Position numbers and translations under genes: made by a program
Shown here: positions 1 to 5,502 of the stretch, piece by piece
Numbering within the stretch: the first letter of the stretch is position 1
Layout: each line of letters starts with the position of its first letter
The notes under the pieces: generated by a model
Databases searched by the model: none
The model's input: only the letters and a program-made list of their open reading frames with translations
What the model was told of the DNA's origin: nothing
From: an uncultured Flavobacteriia bacterium
GTDB lineage: Bacteria; Bacteroidota; Bacteroidia; Flavobacteriales_D; Crocinitomicaceae
Assembly (NCBI GenBank): GCA_903930085.1
Contig: CAIYXD010000313.1
Coordinates: 1-7,139, forward strand
Length of the DNA: 7,139 bases
Direction: 5' to 3'

Positions 1-590
1 CTGATCATTCTGTTTCCACTACTATTCAAACTAATGAATATGTTACTTCGCAGATTTCATTTACAAATACTACAACTGATTCTCTTTCTCTTTCATGGAA
101 TTTATTGGAAAAAGTAACACCAAATGGCTGGGATTACTCCTATTGTGATTTTAACAGCTGTTACGATGCCACAAAAACAGAAGGTACAATGGCTCCGATT
201 CCCGCAGGAGGAATTGGTTTTATAAAAGTAAATGTTATGACTACATCCGAAAGCTGGGCGTATTTTAAGTTTTCTGTTTTTAATGTTTCAACGCCTGAAT
301 TAGCTGACACTATTGAGTTTTGGTTCAACGGTATCGCAGATATAAAAGAGAATTCGAAAGAATCTATTTCAATTTATCCAAACCCTATCGCATCCGGAGA
401 TGATTGGACAATCAAAAATCTACCCTTAAATTCTACTGTTGAGATCTTTAATTCATTAGGACAAAAAATTGGAAAAACCATCCAGGCGAGTGCTAATTTG
501 ACAATAGATGGCGATTTCACAAAGGGTGTTTATATTTTGAAGATTCACCACAATAAACGTGTCGAAACGCGCAAATTAATTGTTCGCTAA
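1..590 (+). CDS. Secreted T9SS cargo protein, 3' part only (type A C-terminal sorting domain)
   Basis: The frame is open to the left window edge (first complete codon at position 3), so the N-terminus and signal peptide lie outside. The visible 195 residues have two parts. The first is a beta-rich, immunoglobulin-like stretch of about 120 residues rich in Thr/Ser, with a conserved-looking NGWDYSYCDFNSCY segment (about positions 126-167) whose two cysteines, five residues apart, could form a disulfide. I have seen similar W...CDxxxCY domains in Bacteroidota surface proteins but cannot name a function. The second part, from about position 363, is a typical T9SS type A sorting domain: SIYPNP motif, a 'VEIFNSLGQKI' strand, then GVYILKI and a basic end (RKLIVR). 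The protein should therefore be exported to the cell surface or medium. Its stop codon directly abuts the TTG start of the cupredoxin gene, so it is probably co-transcribed with the oxidase pair. The internal TTG at 105 is not the start because coding-like sequence continues upstream. Confidence 0.85.
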   Translation, partial: DHSVSTTIQTNEYVTSQISFTNTTTDSLSLSWNLLEKVTPNGWDYSYCDFNSCYDATKTEGTMAPIPAGGIGFIKVNVMTTSESWAYFKFSVFNVSTPELADTIEFWFNGIADIKENSKESISIYPNPIASGDDWTIKNLPLNSTVEIFNSLGQKIGKTIQASANLTIDGDFTKGVYILKIHHNKRVETRKLIVR

Positions 591-1454
591 TTGAAAAGGT
601 TAATCTTATTAGTATTTTCAGCATTTTTTTGCGCATATTCTCATTCAGCGAATGTTTCTGTTCGACTTGTGCTGAAAAATGGCGTTTTGGAATTCAACGA
701 TGGATCTTCTGTTAGCTACAAAATCTTTACAAGTTCTCCAACATTTGCCAAAAACAGCGACCTGCTAATTTTTAATTTAGGAGATGTTATTACCTTGAAA
801 GTTGTTAATGCTACTTCTGAAAACCATGGATTTACCATAGATGGCGTCTTGAATTTAGGCGTGATTTCACCAAACGATTCTGTTCAGCAAACGTTCACTT
901 CTCCTACAATTGGAGTTTACCGGTTTTTTGATCCTTTAAATTTCCCCTACAACGAATACCTTGGACTTTCTGGTGTTATGCATATTAAAGCAATAAATGA
1001 TGTTACGCCTTATTTTTATTGGGATCTTCGGGAACACCAACTCTCCTGGAACACATCCATTCTTTTAGGGAATTCTCCTGTTCTGAATAATTATGAGCCT
1101 TTTTATTTCACTATTAATGGGAATTCTGAACCGGATATCAACTTGGATACAATTGCTCGTGTAATCGGAAATGTTGGTAGCGAAGTCCGTGTAATTATTG
1201 TCAACAATGGTTTAAGTATCCATTCCATGCATTTTCATGGTTACCACGCATTTCTTTTAAAAAATTCAAAAAATATAGCGCACGAAGGCAGAGAGAAAGA
1301 CACTTTTCCTGTTTATCCAAAAGAATATGTTGTTTTATCTTTCGTACCAGATAAACCGGGAGAATATCCAGTTCACGATCATAATTTAGTTGCGGTAACT
1401 GGCGGAGGAATTTACCACGCGGGAATGTTTACTACCTTATTGATTGCTCCATGA
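591..1454 (+). CDS. Two-domain cupredoxin / multicopper oxidase-like protein lacking the type 1 Cys (proposed half of a split oxidase)
   Basis: This is a 287-residue exported protein. Residues 1-20 form a signal peptide (KR, hydrophobic core, cleavage likely near SHSA|N). Domain A (about 22-135) is a degenerate cupredoxin: only NHGFTIDG is left of the first motif, and the metal loop reads YRFFDP. Domain B (about 140-287) resembles the last domain of multicopper oxidases. It has HSMHFHG (H211, H214, H216), then KDTFPV, then HDH (H262, D263, H264) and a loop ending YHAGM (H276, M279). H214, H216, H262 and H264 match trinuclear copper-centre ligands. D263 occupies the position of the type 1 copper Cys, so no normal blue copper site can form here. 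There is no T9SS tail; the protein ends right after the last cupredoxin strand. TTG at 591 is chosen because it immediately follows the in-frame upstream stop and is the only start codon before the signal peptide. The next gene overlaps by ATGA. Alone it would probably not be a functional oxidase. Confidence 0.85.
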   Translation: MKRLILLVFSAFFCAYSHSANVSVRLVLKNGVLEFNDGSSVSYKIFTSSPTFAKNSDLLIFNLGDVITLKVVNATSENHGFTIDGVLNLGVISPNDSVQQTFTSPTIGVYRFFDPLNFPYNEYLGLSGVMHIKAINDVTPYFYWDLREHQLSWNTSILLGNSPVLNNYEPFYFTINGNSEPDINLDTIARVIGNVGSEVRVIIVNNGLSIHSMHFHGYHAFLLKNSKNIAHEGREKDTFPVYPKEYVVLSFVPDKPGEYPVHDHNLVAVTGGGIYHAGMFTTLLIAP

Positions 1455-2626
1455 GAAAAATAGCACTTTTCATCTTTGTATTTTCCATTTGCAATGCTTG
1501 GGGTCAAATTGATTATTCCAAGTTGATTATCGGTCGAAATACGGGTACGCATACGTTTCATGATGGACTCCAAACAAGGATTTTTGGTTTTACGGAAACA
1601 TTAAGTGCAGCGACAAAGATTCCTGGCCCCACTATTTATTTAAACAGTGGAGATAGTGTTAAGTTGGATTTTTGGAACATGTCTCAAGGTGCGCCGCATA
1701 CGATTCATTTGCACGGATTGGATGTAAATCAGCAAAACGATGGTGTTGGCATGTTTTCATTCGAGGTGATGCACAATGAGCATGGTTTCTACTATTTCAA
1801 AGCGCCGCATCCTGGAACGTATTTATACCATTGTCACGTTGGATCCACAATTCATTTGCAAGCTGGAATGTATGGTTTGATTGTTGTCCGTCCAGCAGAT
1901 GGAAATCCTCTTTTAAACTGGGAAAATGGCGAATCCTATGACCGGGAATTCCCGCTTCTGGCGAGTGAAATTGACACAGTTTGGCACAACGATACTATTC
2001 TGGATCACGAACACGATATGACGATGCCTTTGTATGTTCCTGCCACTTTTAATCCCAATTATTTCTTAATTAATGGTAAATCCGGAACACAGTTAAGTGA
2101 TTTCCCTAATCATCTATTTGCTTTGCCAAATGATAAAATCTATATGCGTCTTGCAAATATTGGATATTATGGTGTTCGATTTATTTTCCCAGCAATTTTA
2201 GAAGCAAGAACTGTTGCATCGGATGGAAGACCATTACCTGTTGAAGTTGTGAATGACACAATTGAAGTTTTACCGGGTGAGCGCTACGAAACCTTTCTAC
2301 AATTAGGAACGGAAAATTCTTACCCTTTTATTGTGGAGCATTTTAATTTAAATACGCAAGTTGTTTCCTCATCGCAATCAATGGTCATTGAAACTGCATT
2401 TTCGGATGTGGAAGCTAACACAAAAGTTGCTTTTGAAATCTTTCCCAATCCAACCAATGGAATTTTCGACATTAGTGAAATGGTAACTGAAAATTATCAA
2501 ATCTATTCCTTGGAAGGTAAAAAACTGAAAGAATCTATGGAGTCGCCGGTTTCCATCTTGGATTTCGCAAATGGAAGTTACCTTCTGTACTATAAGGGAA
2601 ATACACTATTTCTCGTTAAAGATTAA
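1451..2626 (+). CDS. T9SS-secreted multicopper oxidase with type 1 copper site in its first cupredoxin domain
   Basis: This is a 391-residue protein. Residues 1-19 are a signal peptide (cleavage near AWG|Q). Domain 1 (about 25-148) is a classic multicopper oxidase cupredoxin: IPGPTIYLNSGD, then HTIHLHG (H83, H86, H88), then PGTYLYHCH (H127, C128, H129) and HLQAGM (H135, M140). H83, C128, H135 and M140 can bind type 1 copper; H86, H88, H127 and H129 are four trinuclear-centre ligands. The Cys-to-His and Cys-to-Met spacing (7 and 12) is longer than the usual laccase 5 and 10, and shorter than the 9 and 14 of copper nitrite reductase. A linker with HEHDMTM (186-192) leads to domain 2 (about 200-316), a non-metal cupredoxin with FLING and LPGERYE motifs, like domain 2 of laccases. 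Residues 326-391 are a T9SS type A sorting domain (FEIFPNP ... GSYLLYYK). A third metal-bearing domain is absent; the upstream gene product may supply it. The ATG overlaps the preceding TGA, suggesting coupled translation. The substrate is unknown. Confidence 0.92.
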   Translation: MRKIALFIFVFSICNAWGQIDYSKLIIGRNTGTHTFHDGLQTRIFGFTETLSAATKIPGPTIYLNSGDSVKLDFWNMSQGAPHTIHLHGLDVNQQNDGVGMFSFEVMHNEHGFYYFKAPHPGTYLYHCHVGSTIHLQAGMYGLIVVRPADGNPLLNWENGESYDREFPLLASEIDTVWHNDTILDHEHDMTMPLYVPATFNPNYFLINGKSGTQLSDFPNHLFALPNDKIYMRLANIGYYGVRFIFPAILEARTVASDGRPLPVEVVNDTIEVLPGERYETFLQLGTENSYPFIVEHFNLNTQVVSSSQSMVIETAFSDVEANTKVAFEIFPNPTNGIFDISEMVTENYQIYSLEGKKLKESMESPVSILDFANGSYLLYYKGNTLFLVKD

Positions 2627-3621
2627 CGGAAATCCTTCATATAAGTAGTATCTGTTAAGCTAAACAAGAAAAGTTTAAGCTGTTCTTTTTGTTTTTTAGT
2701 CAGTACAAAAGGTTGAATTATTTTATTTTGAAGCGGGTGTTTTGCTCCTCCATTTTCGTAATGGGAAAAAATAGCATCCAAAGATGCTAAACTACCATCG
2801 TGCATGAATGGAGAAGTCAATTCGATGTTGCGTAAGGAAGGAACTTTAAATTTCCCAATATCCATCGAATCATTGAATATTCTAAAACGGCCTTTATCCT
2901 GGCCATAGTCTAAGTAAAGACCATTGTTTTCCGCAACATAATTTGTGAATGCTGGCGCAGGATGACATTTCGTACAATAAAGTTCTTCCGAAAAGATTTT
3001 CCAACCTGCTATTTCATCTTTTGTAAGTGCTTTTTTATTCTTTTTATAATAATAGCTGTCAAAACGGGAATTTTGGGATAAAAGTGAGCGCTCAAACGCT
3101 GCAAGACTTCTGGTAATTACAAAAGCATCCACTTCCCGATTAAAAATACGTTTAGCTTCTTTTTGATATTCTTCCACCAATCGAAGTCGCTGAACCAGCT
3201 CTTTCATTTTCATGTCCATTTCCACGTGTTCCTGAATCGGAACAATTGCTTGCATTTCCAAACTTGTTAAATGCGCATCGTACATCATTGTTTTCAGAAA
3301 ACCCGCATTTAGCAATGAAGGCGAATTTCGTTCCGTTTTTCCGCCATTTACGCCTTCACTTACTTTTTTTCGATCGGTAAATGCATATTCTGGAACGTGA
3401 CAAGTAGCGCAAGAGATGGATTGATCTCGGGAAAGACGTTTGTCAAAGAATAATTTTTTTCCGAATGAAATTTTCTCTGCAGAAATCGGATTATCACTTG
3501 GTGAAGAAACAGATTCTAGAGCTGTTAACTGATGGTTATTGGTTTGACATTTTACAAAAATCAGAAGGGTAACTAATGATCCTGCGAAAAGAAAAGAATA
3601 ATATGAACGTTTTTGCAACAT
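2623..3621 (-). CDS. mbnH: Di-heme cytochrome c peroxidase / MauG family protein, MbnH-like
   Basis: This is a 332-residue exported di-heme c-type cytochrome. Residues 8-24 are a hydrophobic signal or anchor; C25 follows it, but Lys precedes it, so a lipoprotein site is doubtful. Heme-binding motifs are C71-A-T-C74-H75 and C216-T-K-C219-H220, placed as in the bacterial cytochrome c peroxidase/MauG family, with FGKKLFFDKRLS, RNSPSLLN, FERSL, KGRFRI, VPSLRNIELTSPFMHDGS and HYENGG landmarks. Y288 in HYENGG falls where MauG has its axial tyrosine and peroxidases have Met, and the peroxidase distal His region (SEGVNGG) has no His. Both points favour the MauG/MbnH type over a true peroxidase. The usual FWDGR segment reads MYDAH (113-117), so the inter-heme Trp appears replaced by Y114. 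The start codon overlaps the stop of the MbnP gene (TAATG). The known MbnH role is oxidation of an MbnP tryptophan to kynurenine; that role is inferred here from family and neighbour. Confidence 0.87.
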   Translation of the reverse strand: MLQKRSYYSFLFAGSLVTLLIFVKCQTNNHQLTALESVSSPSDNPISAEKISFGKKLFFDKRLSRDQSISCATCHVPEYAFTDRKKVSEGVNGGKTERNSPSLLNAGFLKTMMYDAHLTSLEMQAIVPIQEHVEMDMKMKELVQRLRLVEEYQKEAKRIFNREVDAFVITRSLAAFERSLLSQNSRFDSYYYKKNKKALTKDEIAGWKIFSEELYCTKCHPAPAFTNYVAENNGLYLDYGQDKGRFRIFNDSMDIGKFKVPSLRNIELTSPFMHDGSLASLDAIFSHYENGGAKHPLQNKIIQPFVLTKKQKEQLKLFLFSLTDTTYMKDFR

Positions 3622-4607
3622 TATTTTGCAATCTTCAACGAATTTAATTTCTCGCTTGATTTGTCAAAAAGTTGGAAAATATATATGCCATTGGAGACAC
3701 TTTGAAAAGTCAAACTACCATTCAATGCATCAACTTGTCCTTTGGAAATAATTTGTCCGGAATTATTAATAAACACATAAGAATTAGCTCCTTTTACATC
3801 TTTCCAGTTAACCGTTAGGTCCTCGCCAGATTCAGAGAAGAAAAGATTTCCAATAGTTGCATTTAAAGCAGTCACACTTGCATTTTGAGGTTGATTAAAA
3901 ACTGGTTCTGTTAGAATATTATCCATAACATCAGAATTGATACCATTTGTTCCATGTTGCACACCTGCCGTTGCAATCGGAATATTTTTAATCCACTGAT
4001 CGACATTACAATTCATGAAAATATCGATTTGATTTTCGTACGAATCTGTTTGAATTACAGGTAATTGCACCGTGTTATAATTGCCATTTCCAAGATTATG
4101 CAATTCGAAAAGAGCGTCCACTACTCCATCGTTATTCGAATCTGCTTGACCGCCGATAATCATGTGCATGTAGCCTGAAGTCCAACCCCAATGCATCGAA
4201 GGATCTTGAAAACTCAACGGATGGTTTTCCGGATATGCCGAAATATCAATCGCATCCGCGCCACTAATTGTATTTAAATTCATAGGGACACCAACTGAAA
4301 AAGTGATTTGTTCAATTACTATAACAGGATGATTTCCCAAATGCAAAATAGGATTATTGGGTTCAACTAAAAAAACAGTATCTGAAATTGTTAGTGTTTG
4401 TCCACCATCGTGAAGTATGGAAACACCTGAAACATAGTAATCAAAATGATCCAAATTAAATACTAATCCATTTAAATTAGTAATCGCTGTATTTAACTGA
4501 AGGTCAACACCAGCATTTTTTGGAGATAATGTGAGAAAAATTTCTTTCTGAGCATTTAAGGAAAAACACGTAACTAAAATCCCACTTATCCATACTAATT
4601 TTTTCAT
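3621..4607 (-). CDS. mbnP: MbnP-family copper-binding protein with T9SS-type C-terminus
   Basis: From the ATG at 4607 the protein has 328 residues. This start puts a lysine-initiated signal peptide first (cleavage near LNA|Q, residue 19); the longer in-frame option is a TTG inside the methyltransferase gene. Residues 20 to about 185 match the MbnP family: LDHFDYYVSGV, an ITFSVGVP strand, MHWGWTSGY (138-146) and FELHNLG. W140 and W142 in the WGW core are candidates for the kynurenine-forming tryptophan; H139, H148 and H170 are possible copper ligands. A DSNNDGVVD loop (156-164) resembles dockerin or thrombospondin calcium loops and sits between the GYM strand and FELHNLG. Residues about 255-328 look like a T9SS type A tail but start with FFSESGEDL instead of the usual YPNP, ending GIYIFQLF...LKIAK. 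The gene lies 4 bases after the methyltransferase stop and overlaps mbnH by one base, so the three are probably one transcript. Known members bind copper after Trp oxidation by MbnH. Confidence 0.85.
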   Translation of the reverse strand: MKKLVWISGILVTCFSLNAQKEIFLTLSPKNAGVDLQLNTAITNLNGLVFNLDHFDYYVSGVSILHDGGQTLTISDTVFLVEPNNPILHLGNHPVIVIEQITFSVGVPMNLNTISGADAIDISAYPENHPLSFQDPSMHWGWTSGYMHMIIGGQADSNNDGVVDALFELHNLGNGNYNTVQLPVIQTDSYENQIDIFMNCNVDQWIKNIPIATAGVQHGTNGINSDVMDNILTEPVFNQPQNASVTALNATIGNLFFSESGEDLTVNWKDVKGANSYVFINNSGQIISKGQVDALNGSLTFQSVSNGIYIFQLFDKSSEKLNSLKIAK

Positions 4608-4611
4608 AGCT

Positions 4612-5385
4612 TTATTTTTTATGTACAATGTACAAAATTTCTTCCTTTTGTAAGCGGTATCGCGCTATCAATTTTTCGTCGTATTTAGATTCTTTGTGAA
4701 ATTCTGTCACTTCAAAACCAGCTTTTTTAAGCCATTCAGGATAATCTTTACCAAATAAACGAACATGGTCTTTTTGCCAAAAATGTTTTTCTCGATCTTG
4801 TGGAGAAGTAATTGTTGCATCTTCGTATGTTTGTTCTCTTGAAAAATCCTGCGGAACCTGCATGATTCCCCAACCACCCGGTTTCATAACGCGGTGTAAT
4901 TCTCGCATACATTGCATAGCATCGTCTACATGTTCCATTACGTGGTTACAAAAAATCACATCAAATCGATTGTCTTCTAGCGGAATTGCGTGTAAATCAA
5001 AATGTAAATCCGCCAATGGTGAAACAAGATCACCAGTCAAATAATCTAAGTTTTTCTGATTTTTAAAACGTTTGTGGAAGCATTGTTCCGGCGCAATATG
5101 TAGAACATTTAATCTTTCCGCAGTAAAAAAATCGGAGCTATCACGCAAATACAACCACATTAAACGGTGACGTTCCAGCGTTAAATCATACGGACACAAA
5201 ACATTTTCACGGTTTGCACTATCGGAACCATACGATAAAAACTTCGAGAAAGAGCGCTCGCATACTGGGCATTCTACTTTATTCCCTTTAAACAACAAGG
5301 GCGCGACCAATTTGAAAGGATAACTCAAACGAATCAATAAAGGCCTCGGAAGTTTGTTTAATAAAAACCTGTACAATTTCTTCAT
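4612..5385 (-). CDS. Class I SAM-dependent methyltransferase (Methyltransf_11 type) with N-terminal Cys-containing segment
   Basis: This is a 257-residue cytosolic protein with no signal peptide. Residues 38-80 resemble the small zinc ribbon that starts a known bacterial methyltransferase family: CPVC (C39, C42), then C64-P-Y-D followed by LTLERHRLMWLYL. Relatives usually have a second CxxC there, so D67 replaces the fourth Cys and zinc binding may be lost. Residues 92-175 form the SAM-binding Rossmann fold: LNVLHIAPE stands in for the glycine-rich motif I, followed by YLTGDL, FDVIFCNHVMEHV (141-153) and LHRVMKPGGWGIMQVP. The C-terminal part (HFWQKDHVRLFGKDYPEWLKKAGF) is also typical of this family. 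The substrate cannot be told; many relatives sit in sugar or surface-polysaccharide loci. It is the first gene of the minus-strand operon and ends 4 bases before the mbnP start. That spacing implies co-transcription but not a shared function. Confidence 0.85.
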   Translation of the reverse strand: MKKLYRFLLNKLPRPLLIRLSYPFKLVAPLLFKGNKVECPVCERSFSKFLSYGSDSANRENVLCPYDLTLERHRLMWLYLRDSSDFFTAERLNVLHIAPEQCFHKRFKNQKNLDYLTGDLVSPLADLHFDLHAIPLEDNRFDVIFCNHVMEHVDDAMQCMRELHRVMKPGGWGIMQVPQDFSREQTYEDATITSPQDREKHFWQKDHVRLFGKDYPEWLKKAGFEVTEFHKESKYDEKLIARYRLQKEEILYIVHKK

Positions 5386-5502
5386 GACACAAATTTAATC
5401 AAAGAAAAAGAATGACTTTGTATGCTCGGTAAGAAAGTTATTTCTTTTATTTTTACGTTTCGGAATTCGAGACTTTTCCAATTCCCTTAATTTCGTTGTA
5501 AG
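5386..5502. promoter_or_regulatory. Divergent intergenic region between methyltransferase and oligopeptidase genes
   Basis: This 117-bp AT-rich gap separates two genes read away from each other, so it should hold the promoters of both. A match to the Bacteroidota -7 box (TAnnTTTG) exists for the minus strand (separate entry). On the plus strand only one-mismatch versions occur (TGACTTTG at 5413-5420, TAATTTCG at 5488-5495), neither with a convincing upstream TTTG element at about 19 bases. A weak inverted repeat, GGAATT (5462-5467) and AATTCC (5480-5485), is the only other structure seen. Confidence 0.5.
5390..5397 (-). promoter_or_regulatory. Candidate Bacteroidota -7 promoter element for the methyltransferase-mbnP-mbnH operon
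   Basis: Read on the minus strand this is TAAATTTG, an exact match to the Bacteroidota -7 consensus TAnnTTTG. Its end lies only four bases before the ATG at 5385, which would give a leaderless or nearly leaderless mRNA. No TTTG is found at the expected -33 position (CAAA instead). In AT-rich DNA such a match can arise by chance. Confidence 0.22.

Noticed and set aside
105..590. TTG at 105 as the start of the first gene
   Set aside because: The same frame stays open to the left edge and upstream codons read as the same beta-rich domain, so this is an internal codon of a truncated gene.
591..2626. One multicopper oxidase gene broken by a frameshift
   Set aside because: The second reading frame begins with its own signal peptide at an ATGA overlap, and the first ends right after a complete cupredoxin strand, so these are two intact genes.
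3541..3560. Lipoprotein site at C25 of the di-heme protein
   Set aside because: Lys precedes the Cys (FVKC), which does not fit the lipobox; it could still be anchored by its hydrophobic segment.
4605..4628. TTG at 4628 as the start of the MbnP gene
   Set aside because: It lies inside the methyltransferase gene and adds seven polar residues before a normal signal peptide. The ATG at 4607 fits better.
4862..5044. Small plus-strand open frame
   Set aside because: It is antisense to the conserved SAM-binding core of the methyltransferase and shows no protein-like features.
5462..5485. GGAATT/AATTCC inverted repeat as terminator or operator
   Set aside because: Arms are only six AT-rich base pairs with a 12-base loop, between divergent genes where no terminator is expected. 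Chance is likely.
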